A stretch of 64,000 nucleotides of DNA from Anastrepha obliqua. Lineage: Eukaryota; Arthropoda; Insecta; Diptera; Tephritidae. The stretch spans positions 117,259,792 to 117,323,791 of the forward strand of contig NC_072892.1 of NCBI RefSeq assembly GCF_027943255.1, in the 5' to 3' direction. Both the position numbers and the translations under genes were made by a program. Below, piece after piece: positions 53,862 through 64,000 of this stretch (the stretch's first letter is position 1; each line of letters starts with the position of its first letter). The notes under the pieces were generated by a model. That model worked only from the letters and a program-made list of their open reading frames with translations. It searched no databases and was not told where the DNA came from.

Positions 53862-55125
53862 CTGTTGTTGTTGTTGAAGTGGTTGAGTATTTCTACTGAA
53901 AATAATCCTAATTAGCGATCAGTGCCGTTTCACTACCACTGTTCTCGTGAGAAGATGTCTTGTTTTCTTTTGTCCCAAGTCAGATCCATTTTGTGAGATC
54001 CAAGATAGCAGCAAATTCTTTACCTCCATATCTGAGATTCCATTAATTTGCTGTGTAATAAAGGCTTACCGAAAGAGCGAAGTCGGGTCCTAGCTAACCC
54101 TGGACATTCACATAAATAGTGGAAAAGACTTTTCTTCACCTTTTCCGTTTGACGGTTTCTGCAGATGAAATTGAAAGGGAGGTTGAGTCTGGCTGCATGA
54201 TCCCCTATCTTCTAATGACCTGCAAGGGTTGCAGTGAGGCATGAAATCGCTAGTAGTTCTGCCTGGAACGCGCTGGCATAGTCATAAAGTCGATTTGATT
54301 GAGATAGGTTGAGCGACTCCGAATGGAAGCCAGCTCCCACCCCACAGTTCAATCGTATCAATATCATATCTTCCAATCACCTTCGCTTTGCCCCATTCGG
54401 TTCTCGGAAGAAAACGTACCGTAAAGTCTTTCCTGAAGTTAAGGTCGGGGACTGTGTAGTCTGATTTGATTTTGGGCAGTGAGGGTCTTGCTGTAACCGT
54501 ACGATCTTGTTGTCCAGTTTCCTATGTCTATGAGTCTCAACGCGCTACAAGTAGCAATTGTTGTTATATGTATAGTAAGTCTAATGATAATAGATGAGTT
54601 AGTACATTGCACGCTTAAGTAGGACTGGTGCTAAGCACTCCTGTAGTTAAGATACATGCTGTTTTTTGTATCTTGTTCAGCCATATTTCTTTTCTATTGC
54701 GGGCCATCAGACTAGTGCCGTGTATGTTAGTATTGGCCTTACAATGGCTATGTAGGACCAATTGTATAGTTTTGGTTAGATACCCCATTTTTTACCCAAC
54801 ATTCTCTTACAGGTGTAAAGTGCTATATTCGCTTTCTTTACCCTGTACTCTACATTGGACCTCCAGCTGAGTTTGGTATCTAAGATACAGGTAACACCTA
54901 AGTATTTTGCCTGTTGGGTTATCATAAGACTAACGCCGTTTAATTTAGGGGGAATCAAGTTTGGTATCTTGGTTCTCTTAGTGAATAACATCAGTTTAGT
55001 TTTGCTTGGGTTTACACTTAAACCACAGTCTGTGGCCCAATTGCTGAGTAATCCCAGAGCTCCTTTCATAATTTCACTGATTATGGTTGGAAACATTCCG
55101 GCAACCATAGGAATAAGGAACCTGT
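53862..55125 (-). mobile_element. I-type LINE, RT thumb to C-terminus, with RNase H deletion
   Basis: Minus-strand relic ending in a CAA-type tail (GTTGTTGTTGTTG at 53864-53876). The open part 54776-55108 reads FPTIISEIMKGALGLLSNWA, CGLSVNPSKTKLMLFTKRTK and QAKYLGVTCILDTKLSWRSN, the region just after YADD. Frames then shift through LNKIQKTACILTTGVLS-like codons near 54680 and the RNase H start (LNCGVGAGFHSESLNLS near 54300-54360, SAFQAELLAI near 54255). From there it jumps to the C-terminal tail with H-CRNRQTEKVKKSLFHYLCEC near 54110-54170, so most of RNase H is deleted. The 5' truncation falls right at the RT active site. Same family type as 5.9-7.4 kb. Confidence 0.75.
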
Positions 55126-55684
55126 ACTGAACAATCTTCTCAACCGTAATACTCTAAGGACATTTTAATTAAAGACTTAAAAGACTTGAATTTTTCCAAT
55201 AAATTTCTTTATAGTAATTTTACTCTGAATGTTGAAAATAGCATTATATTTAATTTAAAAATCTTTTCGCAATACACCAAATCTAGGAAGTCCAGTTTTG
55301 GTATTCCACCTGCTACTTTCTGGATGATAAATCAGCCACCAACACTTCTGGACTAAGTTTTTCAGAACAAATTTTATTAACGTTGAATCCGATGTTTTTC
55401 CCAATCATTGTTCTGCTCCCGCTGTGCCCCACAAGTAATCAAGTATCTGCATCAACGACTGGAAAATAACAGTTGTTACTCCATTTTCCAAAAGTGTTAA
55501 AAAAGCGTAATTCGTAATTACAGACCTATGTATTTCGAAGCTCTCGTCATTATTTAAGCTGTTTGAAAATATTGTCAAAGTAAAGGTATATTGCAGATTG
55601 TAGATTATATTCAGACCCACAGTTTCACTGAATACTGTATTGCAGCCTTCTGAGCAGGGCTGTAATTTGCAATTTCGAACAACT
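55126..55684. other. Non-coding stretch
   Basis: The minus-strand open frame 55405-55620 has no recognised motif. No element ends seen before the TTAA at 55685. Confidence 0.4.
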
Positions 55685-56040
55685 TTAACCCTTAGAGTGC
55701 GGAGTCTATTTTATAACATAAGAACCCCCATTAAAGTCCCTCACACAAAAATTGTTTTGTTTTGTTTATAAGTTGGCATATTAATATTACAAAGACTGTT
55801 AGTAAATTAAAAAACGATTATTTAATTAAATTTACAGCATTTATTTTTAATAAACAAAAAAATAATATGCACTTTCAAGCATTTTATGTTTTGACATAAA
55901 ATAAACACATTATTATAATTAATAATTATAATAAGGAACACAAGCTAAGGAACTCAATTTTACTTCTTTCAACAAAAAAAAATACAAAAAAATAAATATA
56001 ATAATTCATTGCATCATCTCCATCATTATCACTAAATTCT

Positions 56041-58080
56041 TTATTCAGTGTCACTAGAGTCCATAATATATTGTAGACCAACGATTTTCTGTTCTTCAGT
56101 TCTATGTTCATTACAAACAAAGTTAGAGCATGTGGCACATTTCAATTTAGACTTTTTATCTTTATTTCTAGGACATAGAAAGCAACGACCACGTTTTATG
56201 TTATGAACTTTTCACATTTGTTTTTTGAATTCCGCTGCAACACCATAAGCCGACAAAGCGCGTCGTAAGGTAGGAACGGTTTTAGCTTCTTTTAGCAAAC
56301 GTTGCATCATGTTTGGTTCAGCTAATTTTTGTCCAATATTTATTAGAAATACCTTTATTTGTGATGAAAGTACCCATTCAGGGTTTTTCTGCGTAAAGAT
56401 TATAAAAGCATTTAATTCAGCTATGTCCACCATATTCATAATTATTCTAAATGGCCAACGTGCTGTGCGTCTGTCACATGAGTATTCCCTTATAAGTTTG
56501 TCACTATTGTCTACTGCTCCTTTAGTTCGATTATATGTAGTCCATGATTATAATTGGCTTGAAATGAACTTCATTAGAAACAGACTTGTCTGCATGTTGG
56601 GAAAACAGAAAATGTACCATCCGGTTATTTTTAGGAATATATGTATGTTACCATAGATGTGTTCTTTGTGAAAGAAAATATCGATGAATACTCTTTTTAA
56701 TTTTTTGATAATTTCGTTTTGTTTTTTCTGACAGTACTCAGGAGCGTCATATTTTTTGTAAGAATTTGCCAAATCATAAAAAAAAAAAAATAATTAAATA
56801 ACTGGCGCGTACACTTCTGTTAGGTGCTTGGCCGAGCTCCTCCTCCTATTTGTGGCGTGCGTCTTGATGTTGTTTCACAAATGGAGGGACCTAGAGTTTC
56901 AAGCCGACTCCGAACGGCAGATATTTTTATGAGGAGCTTTTTCATGACAGAAATACACTCGGAGGTTTGCCATTGCCTGCCGAGGGACGACCGCTATTAG
57001 AAAAATGTTTTTATAAATCATAACTTGTGATAAAATTATCAGTAGTTATGCGCATGCCAGATCCAAACAATAGCTCAGCGAGTTCTTTAACAACCCGAGC
57101 ACCTTGATTTCTTTCTACATTTCCCCCATAACGCTTTCGCGTATACACTGCAGATTGTAGAATTATGATGTTTTCACATCAGCGGCAGCACAAATTTTTA
57201 TACCATATCTTTCAGGTTTTGATTTTATGTACTGTCGAAATGGACATTTTCCACGAAATGGTACAAATTGTTCATCAATAGTTGTAGCGCCAAAAGGATT
57301 GAATGACTTTCGGCAATTGTCTAGAAAAGAGTCCCACATTTCCCTTATGACAGCTAACTTGTCAGTCTCTTTTCGAGTTTCTCTGGTAGTTTTATCATCA
57401 AATCTTATATACTTAGACAATGCAAGAAATCTATTACGAGGCATGTATGCAGTAAATATATTTCTCCGAATGGATTCGTCAGTACTCCACATTTCTTTTA
57501 CATTTTCTCTTCTACAAATATCGCAATAGCTGAAACTGTTATAAGTACTCCGACAAAGGCATACAGTTCACCTTCAGGTACTACTTTCCAATTTTTGTAT
57601 TGCATCTGGGGATATTTTTCATTGTACTTATCAGACACTCGTTTAGATTCTTCGTTAGTATGAAGACAGCTTTTCTCTTTCATCGTTGGTGTTATAAGAT
57701 GATTGAATTTATCATCAATATCGGTTATAGTACTCAAGTAACTAGTTACTCCTGGAGTTACGTTCACAATATTGCATGCTAACCTACGTGTATGTGGAAA
57801 TGGCTTCGAAGACTACAGACCAAACTTGCCAATGTAATATTCTGTAACGAAAGGAAAGGCAACATCATTTTCGCTAATATCAATATTCGAAAGAGTATCT
57901 TCTGCTTGTTGTCCAAGTTCCTCAAACTCGTCTTCCGTTCCGCTGGTCTCACTCGCATAAATATCAGGTATAAAATTACAGTTATCACAAGGATTCTCCT
58001 CACTGTCACTTCAATCATCCAAATAGTCTTCTATCTGTTGCTGGGATAAATTTTTGTCCGGTTTTCCATTTTTAGCCTTA
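56041..58080 (-). pseudogene. piggyBac transposase pseudogene
   Basis: Cut-and-paste DDD transposase. An acidic N-terminal segment lies at 58060-57850 (SQQQIEDYLDD, stop, SDSEENPCDN). Then come YPQMQYKNWKVVPEGELYAF and VGVLITVSAIAI near 57500-57620, WSTDESIRRNIFTAYMPRNR and FLALSKYIRFDD near 57390-57490, and the first catalytic Asp in TTIDEQFVPFRGKCPFRQYI near 57230-57290. The second is in RITTDNFITSYDL just right of the SINE (about 57025-57060). The third lies in GAVDNSDKLIREYS near 56485-56525. The C-terminal Cys-rich domain has CFLCPRNKDKKSKLKC and CSNFVCNEH near 56105-56195, ending at 56041. Damage: stops near 58016 and 57160, a frameshift near 56700, and the SINE. All three catalytic Asp codons survive. 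Confidence 0.88.
56780..57014 (-). mobile_element. SINE copy inside the piggyBac, with target duplication
   Basis: Minus-strand copy of the tRNA-derived SINE, 5' truncated at the CTAATAGCGGTCGTCCCTCG segment, so the tRNA-like head is missing. The body contains GCCGTTCGGAGTCGGCTTGA, GGTCCCTCCATTTGTG and GGAGGAGGAGCTCGGCCAAG. The 3' end is GTGTACGCGCCAGTTATTTA plus an A/T tail. It is flanked by AAATCATAA at 56771-56779 and 57015-57023. Cutting it out with one repeat rejoins the transposase codons in frame. Confidence 0.92.
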
Positions 58081-58208
58081 AAAAAACGAAATATGTAATG
58101 AAAATAAGGGGGTAATTTGGGTCCCCCACACGAAAAACTTACCTTATAAGTATAAATAAACTAATCTTGGGGGACCTAAAGTCCCCCTCTCCGTATTCTA
58201 AGGGTTAA

Positions 58209-58649
58209 GCTTTTGTACTTGCTTGGAAGTAAGGCACACACGGCTTTCTGGCTTCCAGTTCACAACATCTTCCCTTATTATTTCCGAAATTCTGAAAGCC
58301 TGGCAGTTTTCTTTAAATTAGAATTAGCATTTGTTGTATTTATTTATTGTATTGTTGTTGGATCGTGGTTGTGTTCCGTAGGCACTTGGTTAATTTTGCG
58401 CTGTTGATCTTTTTTTTTTGTTATTGCAATACTTTTACATAAAAGCGGCTTCTTTTAAGCAAAAGACCAGCGAAATTCATGCTTTTTATTTCTGGACTGG
58501 AAATGGTAAGCGCATTCCTCAATAAATAACAAATCATTTGCTTTATTGCATTCTTCCATTTAAATAATAATTTTCAAAATACTTTTCACAGCGATAACAT
58601 GTTGCAATTTTAGTTTCATTGATTCCGTTCAGGCATTTTTGATGTTAAA
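58209..58649. other. Non-coding stretch
   Basis: No gene recognised; T-run at 58411-58420. Confidence 0.35.
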
Positions 58650-59280
58650 GAATCGCCCAGGAGCTGAGGATCAGCCATTAATCAGGTTTAAACCATGCGC
58701 ACAAAGCTGGATTCAAAAAGAAGCTCGATTAACACCAAAAAAACATGATGGATCGAATTTCCATTTGCGAAGCCTTGGCCAAACAGAACGTAAGAGGCCG
58801 CTGGAAAATCCCCGGGTGGAGACTGGGGATGAGAAATGGGTCACATAGTATGTCCATATTTTGCGAAAACGATCGTGGTCAAAGCGTGATGAAGCAGCTC
58901 AAAAGGTGGCCAAACCAAGGACTAACGGGTTTGCCGGGATTTGAAAGGAATAATTTATTATAAGTATGGCGAAACACTAAACCCAGATCTCTACTGTCAA
59001 CAACTGCACCATTTGAAGCTACCGATTGACCAGAATGGGCCAACAGAAGAGGTGTTATGTTCCATAAGGCAACGCATGGCCACACACGTTTGATGTCACT
59101 CGATGACCACCTTTTTCTCTTTGCAAAACTTCCTGAGTGGTAAGAAACTAGTATCAAGAGACGATTGCAAAAATCGCTTACTAGAAATAGAGACCAGAAC
59201 TTTTATGAGAGAGTCATTATGCAGCTACCTTTAAAATGGCAATAAATTATACAACAAAACGGACATCTGAAACGAAAAAT
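58650..59280 (+). mobile_element. Decayed mariner (plus strand)
   Basis: Plus-strand mariner transposase relic in shifting frames. QELRISH-SGLNHAHKAGF is near 58652-58715, MDRISICEALAKQN at 58748-58790, and TGDEKWVT with the first catalytic D near 58826-58848. Then LRKRSWSK near 58865-58890, CQQLHHLKLPIDQNGP near 59000-59035, a GNAWPHT-like remnant of the HQDNARPH motif near 59070-59090, and FYERVIMQLPLKWQ near 59197-59240. The pattern resembles the mariner type in which GDEKWV is followed by a Y-x-N-x-x-R-K-R-S-W block. No terminal repeats found. The catalytic centre is destroyed. Confidence 0.7.
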
Positions 59281-59430
59281 TTAAACTGATTATTATTCTG
59301 CAGGAAGAACAACAAATTGGCGAACTTCAACAATGTGTCAAAAAAGATTGTTTTTATATACTATTTGATGTCAATAACAACATACTATAAAATCAAAACG
59401 ATCGCATTTTATTTTCTTAAAAAAAATTTG

Positions 59431-59517
59431 TAAAAAATATCTATAAAAATTAGTATTTAATCAGACCTTAAAAATTCCTAAAAAATATCTATAAAAATGA
59501 GTATTTGACTAGACTAC
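59431..59517. repeat. Two-copy tandem repeat, 48-bp period
   Basis: TAAAAAATATCTATAAAAAT with its following GAC-containing segment occurs at 59431 and again at 59479. Confidence 0.85.
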
Positions 59518-61513
59518 TACCTTAAAGGACGTTTCAAGAAAAATTAGGGGCGCAAATTAAAAAAAAAGTTTTTGGCGGCAAATATTTATTTTTAATAAAA
59601 ATTAAGCAATTTTCTGTATGAGGACAATTGCATGTAAATTTGGGCAATACAATTTGATACTTAATAGCAGATAACGCTTATTCTAGCTAAATCTCGGTAG
59701 AATTCGGTTTAATGATTCCAGCTGCTCATCCAAATTGTTTACCGCTTATAAAAGCAGATGGATTTCAAGTGAAAATTTTTAATAGTAGGAACACACTTGG
59801 TGGCTGTGCATTTCCTGCTGTGGGGCACTGCTTTTACAAAAGTAATAACCAAATTGTGTCTAGCACTCATGCTTCATTTACATTTAATATTTTAATAAGC
59901 ATTTTTAACAGGCATTCGAATAATTGTTTGGTAACGAGTAACCAGGTTTTTATAATAATTCATGAAATGATTAATCTGCAAAATTGTTTTAAAAGGAAAC
60001 ACATTTTAGTCATTTAATAAATTATAAAAACTTAGTGAAATATACGCATCAGTTTAGTGCCCGCATTTTGTCCCGCTTGCATTTCTATTCTGCATATAAA
60101 ACGTAATGGAAATATCCTTTGACTGGAATTACCTTTCAACACTGCCAATTAGTTTGAAGTGTTTCGGTTTGGTTTTGGTCTTCACACCCCGCACTTGCAA
60201 CTCTTTCGAGTAGACTAAAAAATAACTAAGTCGAGTTGAGTTCACTGCAATACGATTTACTTTTACACTTCGATTGTCGTTTGGTTAATTAAAAATGCAA
60301 AATAAACTTTTACGACTAATCGAGCTGAAGGGTATCGACTGTAAAACGAGCTAATGGTAACCGAAAACCCGAAAGCCATTTGCACAGCAATAACAATAAA
60401 CAAACAAATGCTCACTTCACTCAATGATAACAATAACAACACTTATGAAAAGAACCCGGCATGGAAATCTATTAGTACCCAACTGGTGGGTCACTAGTGA
60501 ATTTAGGAGAAGAAGGTGCCAAATTAAGCATCAAATTTTATTTTTGAATAGCCTTGTAAATAAAACAAAAAACTATTTTGAGTGCTAGAAATCTTTATTT
60601 TGACCTTTACGCGCTCCATTGCTTGTCTGCTGATATATTGTGGCACTCCAGTTCACAAGTGTCAAAAATTATACTTACTGGTATATATATGTTCTGCTCA
60701 ATAAGAAACTAGTAAGATTAGGAATACCCTGTCAAGTAACATTTTGGCAAATGGACAATGCTATGCCCACATGCCACGCGCAATGCATATATCTCTATGG
60801 CGACTTAAGAAAAATGTGCCAAACTTGTAGCACGTGTTGCTCCTCGCCACTTTTTATGTTCTAGGTCTAAATTTCGTCCGTCCCTCTGATCTAGCAAACT
60901 ATATCTCTCTTTGTTTATGAGTTATTTTGAGTTCAAAAATTAAACGTCAGCCAGTAAAATGTAATAGTAAAGTGTACACTGGTTTATAAAGTTCGGTCGG
61001 GTAACAGTTCTTCTCGATATAAAATTAGCTTTCACCATAAATCATTGATTTATCTAAATCAAGAGCGAAATTAAGCGAAAAGTCCCTACCAAAGAGCGGA
61101 AAGAGCAAAAAAGTTAACGAACGCAGAATTTTCCATCACTTGCATAAACCAGTAGAAAAGAACACTCTATCAACCCTGATCAAAAATTCTCAGAACAACC
61201 GCCAGGTAACGCTCTAAGTAAATTCATTTGAGTTTTGCTTTTTTGTTGTTCGTTAGGGTGCAACACTTGTGGTTAACATACTCACCAATTCCTACCAATT
61301 TGATTGATATTGCTTGGCGAGTGACAAGAATGCTTCAGAAGAGATTGTGGGTCCAACGAGGATGATGAACGTAGTGACAGGCTGTTGACATCAAAAACTG
61401 ATGAAAACGTTGATAAAGTGGAATAAAAGTTGAACAGTAACCGCTTAATTAGCCATCAGAGAGCTGGCAAATGACTTGAACATTGACTGTTTTAAACATT
61501 AAGAGACGTTTTT
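59518..61513. other. Non-coding stretch
   Basis: Open frames at 59712-60017 and 60640-60864 show no conserved motif. No transposon ends identified. Confidence 0.4.
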
Positions 61514-61830
61514 GTGAAGCAACTCGCCCAGAAAGAAAGAATTTGTGAGAAAACAGCTCGAGGATTTTGCACTACGGTAACGTCCCGTTTGTTTGACCAA
61601 GAACGAAACGAATACCATCCAATAGTCATCGAATTTGATCCTTCAAAAACTCACTTAGGGGATCGACTTAGGCGTTTTAACAGCCAAAAGGAAGTAATGA
61701 AAAAATCAAAGAGGAATCTGCTGGCTATAACGAAAATAGAGTTTCAGAAATGCTACGAGAGCAGGATAAACCGCTAGCGTAAATGCGTTGACATAGGTTA
61801 AGTAGACAGGTGCAGAATTTTAATCATGGA
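61514..61830 (+). mobile_element. Mariner transposase C-terminal fragment
   Basis: Plus-strand open stretch. FNSQKEVMKKSKRNLLAITK IEFQKCYESRINR (61670-61777), then CVDIG past a stop, matches the usual mariner C-terminus (F-x-S-x-E-E-x-x-x-x-S, L-K-A-I-P-K-x-x-F-Q-K-C, W-H-K-C). The upstream half (61514-61660) does not match and may be unrelated. No terminal repeats seen. Confidence 0.45.
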
Positions 61831-61849
61831 ACCTATACGATGAAACAAA

Positions 61850-62320
61850 ATTATAGAAACTTATTATGAAAATGATCGATCTTTAAGAACCGCATAAATA
61901 AATGATTGTTTTTTGGTAGAAATAATCGCCGAAATGAGTCGATATTTCAAAGGTTGGTGAAACAATTTCAAGAAACTGGTTCTGTCGAGGATAGAAAAAG
62001 GACTGGCAGACCAAAAACTTGATGTTCTTGTTGAGAGAAAAATAAAGGGTCGCCGATCGTGGTGCCCCTCCTTTGCTCTCAACGAATTCCACAGAATCGC
62101 TCTGTTGATAACGTCGCACTTGCTCAATTTATTCGTGTGTTGTTTGTGTATTACTTCTTGTTCACATTTTCACATTTCTGTCATGCAACTGCAACAATGT
62201 GATGCCTGATGGGCGAGTTTGTATCACTCTTGCTTCAACATCGAGATCTCGCGGTTCTTAAGAATTAGGCAATCACGAATCGACTGTTTGGCAGATTCTA
62301 CCTGTAGACGTGCTCTGATG
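61850..62320 (+). mobile_element. DUF4817-type transposase N-terminal fragment
   Basis: Plus-strand relic. YYENDRSLRTAY-AINDFFGR near 61862-61925, then FQRLVKQFQETGSVEDRKRT GRPKT near 61945-62020, matches the N-terminal helix-turn-helix and linker (F-x-E-T-G-S-V). A weaker RSVDNVALA follows near 62095-62125. A decayed S-R-SQELG--ESTVWQIL segment near 62240-62310 corresponds to the RRSQ-LG-S-T-WRILRKDL region. No catalytic domain or ends are visible. Confidence 0.55.
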
Positions 62321-64000
62321 ATGTGATTTTTCACATATAATTTTAATAAATTTGTTTATTAACAGAAAATTTAATCGTATGCCCTAAGATCAAATCTATG
62401 TTTTTGTGCTACATAATTTTCGATGACTAAAGATGCTCCAGCACAAATCGCATCTAACTATCACTTCGATGGTTGGATAATTTTATTCATGTCATAGACC
62501 CAGTCTGAACACAAAAGTCATTACTTGCAACAAAAGTCGCAAAATGAAATCGCGCTACATAATTCTGAACTTGAACATTTTTTCACTGGTACATATTTTC
62601 CATACAGGCAATATACCGATACATACAGACATTGAGACGTTTACATGAATTTGGGGTTGCTAAAAGTTTTAGAGCACTTAAAAGGCGAAGCGCGCTAAGT
62701 GCGGCAACAATAAAATTAAATTAGCTCAAGGATTAGCACGAGCGTTAAAAGCGAATGGATACTGGATATCTCTTTCTTTACTTTATTTATGCTTTAAGTT
62801 TTGGTCGAGTTCGACGCTTGCAGCAATATGTAGTTTGGTATGATTAACTCGAATATTCCTGAAATATAAACTTCGCCCAGGGAGCAACCGAGTGACGCAA
62901 ACTGACCAACTACAAAGGGTGTTGTACATATTGCTATGCGACACATCTCAATTGATGTGAAATCATTCGAAGTTTCATTTTCCTTTTATCTCTTTGATTC
63001 TTGTACGCACTGCGTATGAACTTAATTAATTGTTTTCACGCTTATACAAATCGCCTCAAAACGCGTGAAATGTATTTGGGTTTATATTTATTTCTAAATA
63101 TAAGACTTCAAATATCTTACTGTCTGTGTATGCGTACGCATATGTAGGGATGTGTAATTATGCGCTTGCAAAGAAGTGGCCTCACATTAAAAGGTTGAGT
63201 GTTGCTAAGGTCGCCTAAGCGCATATTTCAGTCTACTTCTGCTTAATTTAACTTTTAAAATAGTTTAATTGGAAGCTCAAAGCTAATCGATGGGTTTTGT
63301 GTAACTTGCATGTCTTTCAAAACCGGCTGACTCAAAGGGGTTGATTCAAACACATTGATTCAAAAACCGTAATAAAGAATGAATATTTGAAGGGTTGTTG
63401 AAGTGAATGAGAATTTGTGTTACGAGTGTAACCTAAAATTTTTGGGACGAGTTTTAGTAACTGATCAATCACAAATGATGACAAATTACCAGCATTGAAA
63501 AAGCAAATGAAAATTAAAGGCTTTTTGATTATAAATCAATTTGTGAAAGTGAGTTTCCTAAGTGAAAACGCTGATATAAGCGAATTAGGACGTCCTTTGT
63601 GCAGTGATTTTACTATACCGTGGTCTCCTTTTATTTTCTGAAGCCAATTAAATTAATCAAATTAATATATAAATTAATAATTAAACTTATTTTTTCACAC
63701 AAATTAATTAATTACATTTTTCAAATCCATACTACGAAATCCATTCGAAAAAATCGAAAAAGCACAAAATTTGTTTACCAAATTCGCTTTGAATAAAATG
63801 ATTGGCCAAATGATCCTCATCATTATATCAGCGGATGGAAATTTTAAGACCTACAGGCATTGTCTGATAGAAGAAAATACTTCTAATTAATTTTTGTTTA
63901 TGGAATTTTATTATCAATGGCAGCACTAACTGCAATGAGTTGAAGAATCTCTTTCAAGCCCATATCTCGCCCCATAGTCTCGAAAATAATCGCTTGTTTG
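62321..64000. other. AT-rich non-coding end of window
   Basis: No gene or element recognised. 63640-63720 is almost pure A/T with repeated AATTAATTAA-type words. Confidence 0.4.

Larger units (their letters stand above)
55689..58204 (-). mobile_element. piggyBac-family transposon, complete ends, split by a SINE
   Basis: Flanked by TTAA at 55685-55688 and 58205-58208. The inverted ends are CCCTTAGAGTGCGGAGTC and CCCTTAGAATACGGAGAG (14 of 16 match in the first part). TTAA duplication with CCC ends is diagnostic of piggyBac. The total of 2516 bp includes a 235-bp SINE with its own 9-bp target duplication, so the element was about 2.27 kb. The coding strand is minus. Confidence 0.93.

Noticed and set aside
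59712..60017. 101-codon plus-strand frame
   Set aside because: No conserved motif, AT-rich codons and no supporting context.

Overview
The window looks like nuclear DNA of a true fly (Diptera). The mariner, piggyBac, RTE, Jockey, R1 and I/LOA-type elements, a tRNA-derived SINE, abundant CA, TATG and GAT microsatellites and a U2 snRNA relic all fit an acalyptrate fly; a tephritid fruit fly is my best guess, but that is inference. I see no operon, no bacterial or phage gene, and no convincing host protein-coding gene. The only long intact reading frame is the 997-codon polyprotein of an RTE retrotransposon at 32421-35414 (minus strand).

Layout. 0.9-4.5 kb: three DNA transposons of the mariner/Tc1 superfamily, all with inverted terminal repeats and TA target sites. 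5.9-7.5 kb: 3' half of an I-type LINE. 7.6-8.9 kb: a second type of mariner. 9.9-11.7 kb: a third mariner split by a LINE 3' end. 13.2-15.1 kb: a Jockey-type LINE split by a deleted mariner. 15.2-16.4 kb: two LINE RNase H/C-terminal fragments. 17.3 kb: the best SINE copy. 18.5-19.3 kb: a piggyBac-like foldback MITE interrupted by a LINE end. 20-22.6 kb: LINE, RTE and transposase relics. 23.4-24.8 kb: an unclassified TIR element filled with T-rich DNA. 26.1-27.2 kb: a MITE with a nested RTE end, then a SINE. 27.5-30.1 kb: a LOA/I-type LINE with target duplication. 31-36.9 kb: degenerate RTE, U2 relic, full-length RTE, and a mariner-like element. 37-42.6 kb: transposase relics, a candidate TIR transposon with a zinc-ribbon-like ORF, and an RTE end. 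46.5-50.7 kb: LINE, SINE and R1 fragments. 51.9-52.7 kb: an EEP-nuclease fragment and a GC-rich block. 53.9-59.3 kb: an I-type LINE, a piggyBac split by a SINE, and a mariner relic. 61.5-62.3 kb: two more transposase fragments. The rest is AT-rich non-coding DNA.

The genes do not form a pathway. What can be read is insertion order: at five places a younger element lies inside an older one. In two of these (13.5 and 56.8 kb) removing the insert and one target duplication rejoins the host element's reading frame exactly. I found no new defence or metabolic system. The most unusual items are the T-rich TIR element, the TIR candidate around the zinc-ribbon-like ORF, the U2 relic that lost its branch-site and Sm-site regions, and the shared 3' end of the SINE and RTE families.
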